Shown: positions 32,699 to 41,848 of the stretch, piece after piece
How the letters are laid out: every line of letters starts with the position of its first letter
How positions within the stretch are numbered: position 1 is the first letter of the stretch
NCBI GenBank assembly: GCA_919901855.1
Contig: CAKKQC010000016.1
Location: 1-50,900 of the forward strand
From: a bacterium
Lineage (GTDB): Bacteria; Oederibacteriota; CAKKQC01
Direction of reading: 5' to 3'
DNA: 50,900 bases
Notes under the pieces: model-generated
What the model saw: only the letters and a program-made list of their open reading frames with translations
Told to the model about the DNA's origin: nothing
Databases searched by the model: none
Made by a program: the position numbers and the translations under genes

Positions 32699-35161
32699 TC
32701 AGCGCCCGTCAGCGACCCGGCCGAGCTCGAGCAGGACGGCGCCCTCGGGCCGGAGCCGCCTGGCCGCGTCCGCCGCCCTGAGGGCCTCGTCCACCCGCCC
32801 CAACGCCGAGAGCGCGCGCGCCCGCTCCATGGCCGCCGCGGGCGATAGCGGGTCCTTCCGGCGGGCCGCGTCCGCCTCCGCCAGCGCCTCGTCCGCCCGC
32901 CCCTGCTGGATACACGCGTGCACCAGAGCCGCGTGCAGGCCCGGCGCCTCCACTCCGAGCGAGCGAGCGCGTCGAAGCGACGAATACGCCTCCGACCACC
33001 TCCCGAGCGCCATGCAGGCCACGGCGACCCGCAGGGCGGTCGACCCCACGTCCGCGAGCAGGGGGGGCGCGGCCCGGTAGCGCGCGAGCGCCGCCAAGGC
33101 GTCGCCCGCCCCAAAGAGGCGATCGGCTTCCGCGAACGCGAGCGTCTCGTACGCGGGGAGCACGGGCAAGGGCCGCGGCGCATGCGGCGCCCCGAACCGG
33201 ATGAGCGCGAACCAGTCGGTCTGCCAGATGGTGTCGCCGCGCTCGCGCAGGCACCCCGCGAACCCCTCCCATGCGCCCGGCGGCACCTCCCAGGCACCGG
33301 GCACCTTGGCGAAGTCGGCCACACCCGGCGCGGTGAAGAGCAGCCACCGGATCCCGAGCTGGCGGAGGCGCCTGGCGATACCCTGCGCGTTCCGCCCCTC
33401 CGCCAGGATCACGGCAAGCCGGGTCCGACCCGTGTGGTAGTCCGCGAGGCACTCGCGGTCGATGTAGTAGGTCGAGAAGTGGGAGACGACGAGGACACGA
33501 TCGGCCGTGGACACCCGCGCGTTGACGACCTCGTTGGCGTACGCCCGGTAGGGCGCGGGCGGCAGGCCGGCGGCCAACAGGCCGCGCGCCGACCGGCGCC
33601 CGAGCGCCATCCCGGCGGGATCCTCCGACGTGACCGCCACTTGCACCGCGCAGGCCGCGGCCGCCACCAGGGACGCCTCGAGGGCCACGCGAAGACCGGC
33701 GCGCCGGGCGACTGGCCAGGACGCCGCGGCGGCCAGCCGCACGGCGATCAGGGCTGCGAGCCCCGGCAGGGCGGGCAACACGAACCGGGCCTCGGGCGCG
33801 AGCAGCATCCACCCGCCGACGTACGCGAGCGCGCCCCGGCGTACCCGTCGCCGCGACGCGTCCCCCTCGGGCAGGCAGACGAGAGGAAGGAGACCCGCGA
33901 TCGCGGGCGCGAGGGGGCTGCGGAGATGCCCGGGCTCGAGCAGGAGGGAGAGGACGCGGATGGGCAGGCTGCGGACCAGCCCGGCGACGGCGTGCTGTTG
34001 CTCGAACCACGGCGTAACGTCCGCGGGGAGGGACCCGGCCGATCCGAAGATGCCGCCCAGGAACGGGGCGACCGGATTCCCGATCCAGACTGCGTTCTTC
34101 AGGAGCCACGGCAGGACCGGTAAGGTGGCGGCCGCAACGGCCGCCACCCTTGCACCCCGGACCGGCAGGGCGACTGCGAGCATCGCAGGCACCACGAGCA
34201 CCCCCGCGTACTTGCCGGCCATCGCAAACCCGGCCAGCGCGGCCCCGGTCACGAAGGCGGGTCGCGAGCCCGTGCGCGCCCCCCGGACCCATTCGAGGAG
34301 GGCAAGGGACCCGAACGCCGCGACCCCGAGATCGACATAGGCACGGGACACCAGCGCCAGAACGAGAGGACACGCCGCGACGAGGACGGCGGCCAGACGA
34401 CCGCTCCCTCCGAGTTCGCGGGCAAACCCGGCCGCCGCGAGGCAGAGGATACCGCCGAACGCCGCGTGGAGCATTCGGGCAACGAGGTCCCCGGCCCCTC
34501 CCGGCAGGAGCCGTCCCACCACGTACAGCATCTCGACCTGCGCCGGGTACGCGCCGTAGTACGAGTGCCAGACATGCCAGACCTTGTGCCGGTACGCGTA
34601 GAACGAGGGAAGCCGCAGATGGTACATGAGCGCGTCCCACCCGGTCTCGACCGACAGGAGCCCCCCGAGCACGACGACGGCGGCCGCGGCCAGGCACGCG
34701 AGGCTCACGGGGGACAGCGGAGGCCATTCCGCCCGCCACCTCCCCGCAGACGCCGCCATCCGCCGGAGCCCGAAGACCGCGAACGGCACGAGCACGACCC
34801 AGGCCACCCAGCCCGGCGGCGCGAAGAGGAGCCCGGAGAATCCGAGCCCGAGCGTCGCGCTTCCCGCGAGGCCCAGCCCCAGCACGAGCCCGACGAGACC
34901 GCGACAGACCGCTCCGCGGCGCCCGAGCCACCCGCACGCGCGCTCCCCAGCCGCCGAAGCCGCGCCCAGGACCCCGGCGGCGAGGATGGCCGCGGCCGCG
35001 AATCCGGCCCAGTTCCGCGCGAGGAGACCGGCCGAGAACTCGCCGTCCCGCCATGCGGCGGCCAGCGATGCGGCCATCGCGGACGGATGCGGCCCGTAGG
35101 ACCCCATCCAGAGCCACAGGACGAGCGCGTTCCAGGTGACGAAGAGCGCCGCGCCGATCAT
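32699..35161 (-). CDS. GT-C fold glycosyltransferase with C-terminal TPRs
   Basis: An 820-residue polytopic membrane protein. Residues 1-500 contain about twelve hydrophobic segments. The first periplasmic loop has the acidic VETGWDALMYHLRLP near residue 170, which fits the catalytic Asp of GT-C (ArnT/PMT-like) lipid-phosphate-sugar transferases. The following ~180 residues form a soluble periplasmic region (DYHTGRTRL, GIRWLLFTAPGVADFA). Residues 680-815 form a helical repeat with TPR signatures (ALRVAVACMALGRWSEAYSS, HACIQQGRADEALAEADAAR). It probably transfers a sugar from a polyprenyl carrier to a cell-envelope acceptor. TAGAAT at 35174-35179 and a GAGG ribosome binding site precede the ATG. 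Confidence 0.85.
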   Translation of the reverse strand: MIGAALFVTWNALVLWLWMGSYGPHPSAMAASLAAAWRDGEFSAGLLARNWAGFAAAAILAAGVLGAASAAGERACGWLGRRGAVCRGLVGLVLGLGLAGSATLGLGFSGLLFAPPGWVAWVVLVPFAVFGLRRMAASAGRWRAEWPPLSPVSLACLAAAAVVVLGGLLSVETGWDALMYHLRLPSFYAYRHKVWHVWHSYYGAYPAQVEMLYVVGRLLPGGAGDLVARMLHAAFGGILCLAAAGFARELGGSGRLAAVLVAACPLVLALVSRAYVDLGVAAFGSLALLEWVRGARTGSRPAFVTGAALAGFAMAGKYAGVLVVPAMLAVALPVRGARVAAVAAATLPVLPWLLKNAVWIGNPVAPFLGGIFGSAGSLPADVTPWFEQQHAVAGLVRSLPIRVLSLLLEPGHLRSPLAPAIAGLLPLVCLPEGDASRRRVRRGALAYVGGWMLLAPEARFVLPALPGLAALIAVRLAAAASWPVARRAGLRVALEASLVAAAACAVQVAVTSEDPAGMALGRRSARGLLAAGLPPAPYRAYANEVVNARVSTADRVLVVSHFSTYYIDRECLADYHTGRTRLAVILAEGRNAQGIARRLRQLGIRWLLFTAPGVADFAKVPGAWEVPPGAWEGFAGCLRERGDTIWQTDWFALIRFGAPHAPRPLPVLPAYETLAFAEADRLFGAGDALAALARYRAAPPLLADVGSTALRVAVACMALGRWSEAYSSLRRARSLGVEAPGLHAALVHACIQQGRADEALAEADAARRKDPLSPAAAMERARALSALGRVDEALRAADAARRLRPEGAVLLELGRVADGR

Positions 35162-35173
35162 GACGATGCCTCG

Positions 35174-35179
35174 ATTCTA
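35174..35179 (-). promoter_or_regulatory. -10 box of the GT-C gene
   Basis: TAGAAT lies twelve bases before the ATG at 35161, leaving a short leader that carries GAGG seven bases before the start. This gene is an intermediate between leaderless and leadered types. Confidence 0.4.
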
Positions 35180-35273
35180 CCGGCTCGCGGTCAGCGCAGG
35201 CGCCGCGCAGACGGGCGGGACGCCGCAGGGAGGACGCGGGCTCCCCGACCCGGGGAGGGCCCGAGGCCCCGGT

Positions 35274-37265
35274 TCACTCGTACCGGAGGGCCTCGATGGG
35301 CGAGAGCCGGGAGGCCTGCCACGCGGGCCAGAGCCCGGCGACGATCCCGGTCAGCGCCGAGATCACGGCCGCGCCCATGACCGTCAACCACGGCAGGAGG
35401 ATGGGCCAGCCCGCGACGAGCGAGAAGCCGAGGGCGACACCGGCGCCGATGACGATGCCCGCCGCGCCGCCGAAGACGCCGATCAGGACGGCCTCGACCA
35501 GGAATTGGAACAGGACCTCGAGGTTGTGGGCCCCCAGGGCCTTCCGGAGCCCGATCTCCTTCGTCCGCTCGCGCACCGACACGAGCATGATGTTCATGAT
35601 CCCGATGCCGCCCACCACGAGCGAGACGACTGCAATGCCGCTGATCAGGAGGCCGAGCGTCTGCGTCGTGCCTTCCATGGCCGCCTGGATATCGGCCATG
35701 TTCCGGACGTTGAAATCGTCGTCCTTGCCCGGCGGGATGTGCCGCGTGCGCCTCAGCACGTCGGTCACTTCGTTGATCGCGTCCTGGATGGTCTCCGAAC
35801 TCGAGGCCTCGATGTCGATCGAGGAGATCGTGGTCTGACCCAGGATGCGGTTCATGGCCGTATTGAGCGGGACGATCACGACGTCGTCCTCGTCCCTGAA
35901 TCCGCCGCCGCCCTTGACCGGCAGGATTCCGAGGACGCGGTAGTTCGTCTTGTTGATCTTGATCAGCGTGCCGGTCGGGTCGAAACCCTCGGCGTACAGG
36001 TTCCTGATGATCGTGTTCCCGATCAGGCAGACGCGCGCGCGCGCCTGGTCCTCGGCGTCCGTGAAAAACCGTCCCGTGACCGGCCTGGAGGCGCGCATGA
36101 CCTCGTAGACCGGCTGGCACCCGGTCACCCGCGTCGCCCAGTTCTTGTCCCCGGCGCTCACCACCACATTGCCCTGCACCGTCGGGTCCACGTACTTGAC
36201 GTATCCCATGCCCTGCGACAGCGTCTTGAGCACCTGCACGTCCTGCAGCGTGAACCGTGGCGCGCCGCCGGTGCCCCGGATGTTGCCGGATCCCGCCTGA
36301 ACCACGAGGAGGTTGCTCCCGAGCGAGGCGAGCCGCGCCTTGACCGCAGCCTTCGCCCCGTCCCCGATCGCGGTCATGCTGATCACGGCCCCGACGCCTC
36401 CGAGCACGCCCAGCGTCGTCAGGAAGGTCCGGAGTTTGTTGAGTCCGAGCGCGGTCAGCGCCATCCGCAGGTTCTCGACGAGCGCGTCCCGGCTCGGAAG
36501 GGCCGAGGCCCGTCCGACCGCGACCCGCTCCTCGCGCACTCGACGCCCTTGGCGTCGAACGCGGTCGGTGACGATCCGGCCGTCCCGCATTGTGATCGTC
36601 CGGCGCGCATGGCGGGCGATGTCCTCCTCGTGGGTCACGACGATGACGGTCACGCCCTCGCGGTTCAGCCGGTCCAGCTCGGCCATGACCTCGGCCGCCT
36701 GCGCCGTGGAGATGTTGCCCGTCGGCTCGTCGGCGAACAGGATGCGCGGGCTGTTCGCCAGCGCCCGGGCGATCGCGACCCGCTGTTGCTGGCCACCGGA
36801 AAGCTGGTGCGGGGCGTGGAACAGGCGGTCGCCCATCCCGACCTTCTGAAGCAGGGCCCGGGCGTGCCCCTGCGGGTCCCGGTGGCGGGCGTAGATGAGC
36901 GGGAGCGCGACGTTGGCGATCGCGGACGTGCGGGCCAGGAGATTGAAGAACTGGAAGATGAACCCGATCGAGCGGTTCCGGAGCGTGGCCAGCTGGTCGT
37001 CGGTGAGCCGGGCGACGCTCTGGCCGCCGACGTGCAGCTCCCCCGAGGTCGGGCGGTCCAACAGGCCCAGCACCTGCATGAGCGTGGACTTGCCGGAACC
37101 CGACGGACCCACGATCGCGACGTACTCGCCCGCGTGGATCCGAAGCGTCACGCCGTCCAGGGCCCGGACCTCGGCGGCACCATCCGTCTCGCCCCTGGCC
37201 TCCTCCTGCGGACGGTAGACCTTGGTGAGCTTCCGGGCCTCGAGGAGAGGAACGCCCGCGCTCAC
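35274..37265 (-). CDS. MacB-type ABC transporter, fused ATPase and permease
   Basis: A 663-residue protein with an N-terminal ABC ATPase (about 1-235): GPSGSGKST (Walker A), HQLSGGQQQRVAIARAL (signature), ILFADEPTGN (Walker B) and VTHEEDIARHARR (H-loop). The C-terminal part (about 270-663) has four transmembrane segments and the MacB periplasmic domain, ending LSPIEALRYE, the usual FtsX/MacB terminus. Together with the adaptor and TolC genes next to it, it forms a tripartite pump exporting peptides, toxins or drugs from the periplasm. GTG start at 37265, seven bases after the adaptor gene. It is the last gene of an eight-gene operon. Confidence 0.93.
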   Translation of the reverse strand: MSAGVPLLEARKLTKVYRPQEEARGETDGAAEVRALDGVTLRIHAGEYVAIVGPSGSGKSTLMQVLGLLDRPTSGELHVGGQSVARLTDDQLATLRNRSIGFIFQFFNLLARTSAIANVALPLIYARHRDPQGHARALLQKVGMGDRLFHAPHQLSGGQQQRVAIARALANSPRILFADEPTGNISTAQAAEVMAELDRLNREGVTVIVVTHEEDIARHARRTITMRDGRIVTDRVRRQGRRVREERVAVGRASALPSRDALVENLRMALTALGLNKLRTFLTTLGVLGGVGAVISMTAIGDGAKAAVKARLASLGSNLLVVQAGSGNIRGTGGAPRFTLQDVQVLKTLSQGMGYVKYVDPTVQGNVVVSAGDKNWATRVTGCQPVYEVMRASRPVTGRFFTDAEDQARARVCLIGNTIIRNLYAEGFDPTGTLIKINKTNYRVLGILPVKGGGGFRDEDDVVIVPLNTAMNRILGQTTISSIDIEASSSETIQDAINEVTDVLRRTRHIPPGKDDDFNVRNMADIQAAMEGTTQTLGLLISGIAVVSLVVGGIGIMNIMLVSVRERTKEIGLRKALGAHNLEVLFQFLVEAVLIGVFGGAAGIVIGAGVALGFSLVAGWPILLPWLTVMGAAVISALTGIVAGLWPAWQASRLSPIEALRYE

Positions 37266-37272
37266 GGAACGC

Positions 37273-38298
37273 TCAGCGGTCCCCCCCGCCCCGCGACCGT
37301 CCGCCCCCGCCCCCGCCGCCCTGGCCCTGGCCGCCCGGCCGGCGGGACGGCATACCCAGGACGGGGCTCGACGCGGCGCCCGGCCCGAGCTTGAGCCCGT
37401 CGACGAGCACGCCTTCGCCCTCCTTGAGCCCGTCCGTGACGACCACGAGCGCGCCGTCCGTCGGGCCGAGCGCCACCTGGCGCACCTCCGGCTTGCCCCG
37501 GCGCCCCGCCACGACCCTGAGCGTCACGGTCGTCTTCTCCGCGCCCTTGACCGCGTAGGCAGGCAGGAGCAGGACGTTCTTCATCTCGCTGAGGATGAAA
37601 TTGACGTTCGCGGTCATCCCGGCCCGGAGGACCCCGGGGGTCCGGTCGGGATCGAGCTGGACCGTGTAGCTCACGACGTTGTTGACCTTGACGGCCTGAT
37701 GCTCGATCAAACTCACGTGCGCGCTGAATGGCTTGTCCGGGTAGGCGTCGACCGTGATCTCGGCCCGCTGTTCCAGCCGGATCTTGCCCAGGTCCGTCTC
37801 GTCCACGGCCGCCTCGACGATCAGGCGGTCCGAGAGGTCGTAGAGGCCGGTGCCCGTGCTCACGGTCTGACCCTCGACGACGTTCCGGGCGATGATGAGC
37901 CCCTCGGCGGGGGCGATGATGGGCGTCGGCTGGTACGCCTCTTCCCAGTACTTGACCTCCGCCTCGCCCTTGGCCCGCGCGTTGTCCAGCAGGACCGCGC
38001 GGTCGGAGGAACTCATCCACGCCAGGATCTGGCCCCGCTTCACGTACGCGCCCTCGCGCACGAGGATCCGGTCGATCCGGCCCCCCACGGGCGGCAGGAT
38101 CTGGACCTTGTTGAGCGGCTGGACGGTGCCCGCCTCCTGAACCGTCATCCTGAAGGACCCGACCACCGCCCGAACCGGCCGGGACGAGCCGCTACCGGCC
38201 TTGCCCGGGCGGCCCCACATGACGACCGCCACGAAGACCACCACGACGGCCGCGACGACGGCCGCGATCAGGACCCTCCGGTTACGGAGACGTTTCAT
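37273..38298 (-). CDS. MacA/HlyD-type periplasmic adaptor
   Basis: A 341-residue membrane-fusion protein: an N-terminal membrane anchor (VLIAAVVAAVVVVFVAVVMW), a first lipoyl half (QILPPVGGRIDRILVREGAY), a short helical hairpin, the second lipoyl half (TPIIAPAEGLIIARNVVEGQ), and beta-barrel and membrane-proximal strands, with a Gly/Arg-rich C-terminal tail (GQGQGGGGGGGRSRGG). It bridges the inner-membrane pump and TolC. ATG at 38298 overlaps the TolC gene stop (ATGA, 38295-38298). Confidence 0.92.
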   Translation of the reverse strand: MKRLRNRRVLIAAVVAAVVVVFVAVVMWGRPGKAGSGSSRPVRAVVGSFRMTVQEAGTVQPLNKVQILPPVGGRIDRILVREGAYVKRGQILAWMSSSDRAVLLDNARAKGEAEVKYWEEAYQPTPIIAPAEGLIIARNVVEGQTVSTGTGLYDLSDRLIVEAAVDETDLGKIRLEQRAEITVDAYPDKPFSAHVSLIEHQAVKVNNVVSYTVQLDPDRTPGVLRAGMTANVNFILSEMKNVLLLPAYAVKGAEKTTVTLRVVAGRRGKPEVRQVALGPTDGALVVVTDGLKEGEGVLVDGLKLGPGAASSPVLGMPSRRPGGQGQGGGGGGGRSRGGGDR

Positions 38299-39617
38299 GG
38301 CGTACCACCCCCTTCGTCTTCAAGTGTCAGTCCAAGCGCCTTCACCCAGTCGGCCTCGGCCTGCGCGACCGACAGCCGTCCCGACAGCAGGGACTGCTCC
38401 GCCTGGGTGAGGGCGCCCTGCGCCTGCTCGAAATCCAGGTAGCCCGCCCGTCCCGACTGGTACAGGGCCTCGACCGTCTTGTACCGCTCCGCCGACGCCT
38501 CCGCATCGAGCCGCAGGACCGGCAGGCGGTCGAACCCCACGCGGAAGACTTCCCACGCCTGGAACAGGGCCGCGCGCAGGGCCGTCCGGGTGTCCGCGAG
38601 CGTGGCGAGGGAGCCCTCGTAGCTCCACCGAGCCGCCCGGATCGAGGCCTCCTGTCCCCCGCCGGCGAAGAGCGGATAGCTGAGCGACAGCCCCGTCGAC
38701 CACCCCGACGAGTCCGGCGGCCACGTCCCCCCGTCGCTCCACGAGTAGCCCCCCCGCGCGCTGAGCGAGGGCCATCGCGTCGACCGGCTGGACGTGAGAG
38801 ACGCCTCGTTGGCGGTCACGGCCGCCTGCTGGCTCAGGAAGTCCGGATGCCGCCGTTCCATCTCCGTGTACGCGGGCGATAGGTCCAGGAGCGGCGTCGC
38901 ACTCGCCAGTTCACCGGACGCCACGAGCGCCGTCGCCCCCTCGATGCCCCGGCCGAGCAGGCGTGCGACCTGCCGCCGCGTGTTCTCCCGATCGAACTGC
39001 GCCTGCGTGATCTGCCACGTGATCGACGCCGCATCGGCTTGCGATTTGAGGAAGGTCCACCGCGGGTCGCGACCCGACTTGAACTGGATCTCCTGGAACC
39101 GCGCCTGCCGGTTCAGACGGTCCCGGATCGAGGCGAGCAGATCGAGGTTGCGCTGGACGTAGAGGAGGCGGTTGAACGATTGCCGGAGGCTCGCGCGCAG
39201 GGACTGGCTCGCGGACCGGTAGCCCGCCTGCCGCTGGACGAGCGTGGCCTGCGCCCGTCGTCGCGCCGCCACCGTCGACCAGCCGCTGAAGAGGCTCCAC
39301 GACGCGGACCCGCCGAACGAGTAGCTTGTCGAGTCGCGCTCCGGCCCCACTGGATGCCAGTCGTCCAGGGCCTGGTTCCCCGACCGGTTCAGGCTCGCGC
39401 TCGCCGAGACGCTGGGCCAGAAGTCCGCGCTCGCGGACGTCACGCCGCTCTTCGCCGCCTCGACCGCGTCCCGCGCCGCCACGAGCGTCGGGTTCCCCGC
39501 GACCGCCTCCCGGACCGCACCCGGCCAGTCCATGGTCTCCGCGCCTTCGCCCGCCAGGGCGCCGGCCGGGCAGGCCAGGGCCAGCACCGCGACGACGGAC
39601 AGGCGGAACGGGCTCAC
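38295..39617 (-). CDS. TolC-family outer membrane efflux protein (MacAB partner)
   Basis: A 440-residue outer-membrane factor. A signal peptide (SVVAVLALACPAGALA) leads into two repeats of long coiled-coil helices and strand pairs typical of TolC (SFGGSASWSLFSGWST and WSTGLSLSYPLFAGGGQEAS are the matching beta-barrel strands of the two repeats). It forms the exit duct of the pump. The GTG at 39617 overlaps the stop of the Spy-like gene (GTGA), and its end overlaps the adaptor gene, so all three are translationally coupled. Confidence 0.9.
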   Translation of the reverse strand: MSPFRLSVVAVLALACPAGALAGEGAETMDWPGAVREAVAGNPTLVAARDAVEAAKSGVTSASADFWPSVSASASLNRSGNQALDDWHPVGPERDSTSYSFGGSASWSLFSGWSTVAARRRAQATLVQRQAGYRSASQSLRASLRQSFNRLLYVQRNLDLLASIRDRLNRQARFQEIQFKSGRDPRWTFLKSQADAASITWQITQAQFDRENTRRQVARLLGRGIEGATALVASGELASATPLLDLSPAYTEMERRHPDFLSQQAAVTANEASLTSSRSTRWPSLSARGGYSWSDGGTWPPDSSGWSTGLSLSYPLFAGGGQEASIRAARWSYEGSLATLADTRTALRAALFQAWEVFRVGFDRLPVLRLDAEASAERYKTVEALYQSGRAGYLDFEQAQGALTQAEQSLLSGRLSVAQAEADWVKALGLTLEDEGGGTP

Positions 39618-40033
39618 CGGCCGTGCGCCCCCGGCAGCGGACCTGGGGGGCCCATCCCCGCGGGCCCGGACTGGCGGTGGCGCGCATCCCACTTCTTCTC
39701 GAGCTCGCGGTACCGCTCCACCTGGTCCGGCGTCAGGATCTTCTCGATCTCCCGCGAGGCCTCCTTCCGGATCGCCTCGAACTTCGGGCCGACGTCCCGG
39801 CGCAGGCGCATGATCCGGTGGTGGGTCTTCTCGAGGATCGCGGTCAGTTTCTCCCGTTGCCCGGCATCGAGTTTGAGCTGCCGGCTGACCCGGTCGACCA
39901 TGAGCGCGGTACGATCCCCGCCGCGACGCGGGTGCGGAAACCCCCAGCGGGGCGCGTGCAGGCCGAGGGCGAGGCCGGCCGCGAGCCCGACCGCGAGCGC
40001 CCAGACCAGGTGCGACCAGCCGAACTTCCTCAT
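39614..40033 (-). CDS. Spy/CpxP-like periplasmic protein
   Basis: A 139-residue protein with an N-terminal membrane anchor or signal (VWALAVGLAAGLALGL), then a helical region with the two LTxxQ-type elements of the Spy/CpxP family: LKLDAGQREKLTAILEKTH and KILTPDQVERYRELEKKWD. These periplasmic proteins act as chaperones or sensors of envelope stress or metals. The tail is Gly/Pro-rich. ATG at 40033 overlaps the anti-sigma stop. The location between anti-sigma factor and efflux genes supports a stress-response role. Confidence 0.85.
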   Translation of the reverse strand: MRKFGWSHLVWALAVGLAAGLALGLHAPRWGFPHPRRGGDRTALMVDRVSRQLKLDAGQREKLTAILEKTHHRIMRLRRDVGPKFEAIRKEASREIEKILTPDQVERYRELEKKWDARHRQSGPAGMGPPGPLPGAHGR

Positions 40034-40476
40034 GACTCCTCCTCCACGAGCATCCCGAGCACCTGGTCGTGCGTCGGCACTTCGGAGCTTTCAATGGTCC
40101 GGTAGCTGTCCGCAATCTCGCGGTCGCCGACCTCGAGCAGTTCGGAGGCCGCGGTCTCCCCGTTCCCCGTCGAGAGGCCCAGCACGACCAGGATGCTGGC
40201 GGCCGCGAATCCCGCCGCCAGGGTCGGCATCACCCACCGGACGCCCGTCGGCGCCTCCTCGGCCGCGATCCGTTCCATGACGGTCCGGACGAAGGCGTCG
40301 GACGGCTGGGCGCGCACGAGCCCGGAGAGCGACCGGGCCCGGGCGGCTTGATCGTCGAGCACGGCCCGGCAGGACGAACAGGTTTCAAGATGACCGGCGA
40401 TCTCGCGCGCCACCCCCGCGGGCAGTTCGCCGTCGCGATACTCATCCAGCCGGTTCACCACGTCCCCGTGTTCCAT
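40030..40476 (-). CDS. Zinc-binding anti-sigma factor (zf-HC2)
   Basis: A 148-residue anti-sigma factor with the ZAS motif H29-x3-C33-x2-C36 (GHLETCSSC) in the N-terminal sigma-binding domain, one transmembrane segment (about 81-103) and a short periplasmic tail. It would hold the adjacent ECF sigma factor inactive until an envelope or redox signal. It starts 18 bases after the sigma gene, the usual order. Confidence 0.9.
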   Translation of the reverse strand: MEHGDVVNRLDEYRDGELPAGVAREIAGHLETCSSCRAVLDDQAARARSLSGLVRAQPSDAFVRTVMERIAAEEAPTGVRWVMPTLAAGFAAASILVVLGLSTGNGETAASELLEVGDREIADSYRTIESSEVPTHDQVLGMLVEEES

Positions 40477-40494
40477 CGGGCCTCCTTCTGTGTG

Positions 40495-41076
40495 TTAGAC
40501 GTCTGGGACCGTACGTTCGTGTCGAGCCGCATCCCGCACCGCCTCCCGGGCACGCTTGAGTTTCGCCCGCACCGAATCCTCAGTCGTATCCAGCGTTTCC
40601 GCGATCTCGACGTAGCTCAATCCTTCGACTTCCCGGAGCACGAGGATCTCGCGCCAGCCGGCCGGCAGGCCCCCCAGCAGATCCCGGAGGCTGTCCCGGG
40701 CGTCCGTTCCCCTGGTGGTGGCGTCCGCCGGGCCCGCCGCCTCGACCGGCTCCCGTCCCCCCAGCGTCTCGACCAGCCCATCCCACGAGAGCCACCGGCG
40801 CTTTGAGCGCGCGCGGGAAATATCCCGGCAGTGGTTGATCGCGATCCGGTGGAGCCAGGTCGAGAACGCGGCGTCGCCGCGGAACCGGCCGAGCGCCTGC
40901 CACGCCTTCACGAACACCTCCTGCGCCGCGTCCTCGGCCTCGACGGGGTCCAGAAGGATCCCGGCCGCCAGCCGGCGGATATTCACTTCATGGAGCCGCA
41001 CGAGCGCCCCGAATGCGTCCCGGTCCCCCTGGCGGGCCCGGTTGATCAGGGCGGTCTCGTCGTCGGTGGCCGTCAT
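40495..41076 (-). CDS. ECF-type RNA polymerase sigma factor
   Basis: A 193-residue sigma-70 family factor with region 2 (LVRLHEVNIRRLAAGILLDP, then AEDAAQEVFVKAWQAL and FSTWLHRIAINHCRD) and region 4 (LPAGWREILVLREVEGLSYV, then EIAETLDTTEDSVRAKLKRA). It lacks regions 1.1 and 3, as ECF factors do. It is followed by its anti-sigma factor and by the Spy-TolC-MacA-MacB genes it likely controls. The ATG at 41076 has GGGGGGG upstream and starts one base after the methyltransferase stop. Confidence 0.93.
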   Translation of the reverse strand: MTATDDETALINRARQGDRDAFGALVRLHEVNIRRLAAGILLDPVEAEDAAQEVFVKAWQALGRFRGDAAFSTWLHRIAINHCRDISRARSKRRWLSWDGLVETLGGREPVEAAGPADATTRGTDARDSLRDLLGGLPAGWREILVLREVEGLSYVEIAETLDTTEDSVRAKLKRAREAVRDAARHERTVPDV

Positions 41077-41077
41077 G

Positions 41078-41848
41078 TCACCCCCCCGTCCGGCGCAGGG
41101 CAACCTGAAGACGGGTCGCGGCGTCGAGACGGGCCAGCGGCCGGCCGAGGTTCCACTCGTCCCACCAGCCGACGAGCTCGAACGACCCCGACTCGCGGAC
41201 CAGCGCCAGGAACTCGTCCGGGTAGACCGCGCGGCGGCGGGAGACCCCGCGGATCGTCTCGGCGCGACCGTGATCGTCGATCTCGAACACCACGGTCTCG
41301 TCGAAGGTTCTTTCCGGCTCGTCCACGTTCGTCCAGGCGACCGCCGCCCGCACCCGGACGCCATCCCGGGCGACCTCCCACCGGTGCTCCCCCGGCCGGA
41401 GTTCGACGTTCTGGATGCACCAGTCGAGGAGATAGAGCCCGCCGGGCCGGAGCACGCCCGCGACCGACGCCAGGTTCCCGGCCACCCCCGCCAAGTCGCG
41501 CACGTAGAGCGAGTTCATGGCGATGAAGGCGAAGTCGAACGGGCCCGGCATCGCGAACCCCGCGAGGTCGCCCTCGAGGAAGGCCGTCGTCAGTCCCAGC
41601 GCCGCCGCGCGCCTGCGGCCAAAGTCGAGCATCGCCGGGCCCGAGTCCAGCCCCGTGTACGCGTACCCGCGCCGGGCCAGCTCCGGCAGGTGCGGGCCGG
41701 TGCCGCACCCGACGTCGAGCACCGTGCGGACCGGAATCCGCGAATGCTCCCGGATGCACGCCTCGATCCCGTCCACCTCCCGCCGCAGGTCCCGGAACGC
41801 GAACGCGACGTCGCACGCGAGGGCGTGGTCGTATATGCCGCCGGTCAT
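41078..41848 (-). CDS. Class I SAM-dependent methyltransferase
   Basis: A 256-residue methyltransferase. It has VLDVGCGTGPHLPELARRG (motif I), GLDSGPAMLDFGRRR (motif post I), FDFAFIAMNSLYVR (motif II) and LRPGGLYLLDW (motif III). The C-terminal half is beta-rich and probably sets substrate choice; the acceptor is unknown. The ATG at 41848 overlaps the stop of the upstream glycosidase-like gene (ATGA) and its end lies one base before the sigma-factor gene, so its expression is tied to both. Confidence 0.88.
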   Translation of the reverse strand: MTGGIYDHALACDVAFAFRDLRREVDGIEACIREHSRIPVRTVLDVGCGTGPHLPELARRGYAYTGLDSGPAMLDFGRRRAAALGLTTAFLEGDLAGFAMPGPFDFAFIAMNSLYVRDLAGVAGNLASVAGVLRPGGLYLLDWCIQNVELRPGEHRWEVARDGVRVRAAVAWTNVDEPERTFDETVVFEIDDHGRAETIRGVSRRRAVYPDEFLALVRESGSFELVGWWDEWNLGRPLARLDAATRLQVALRRTGG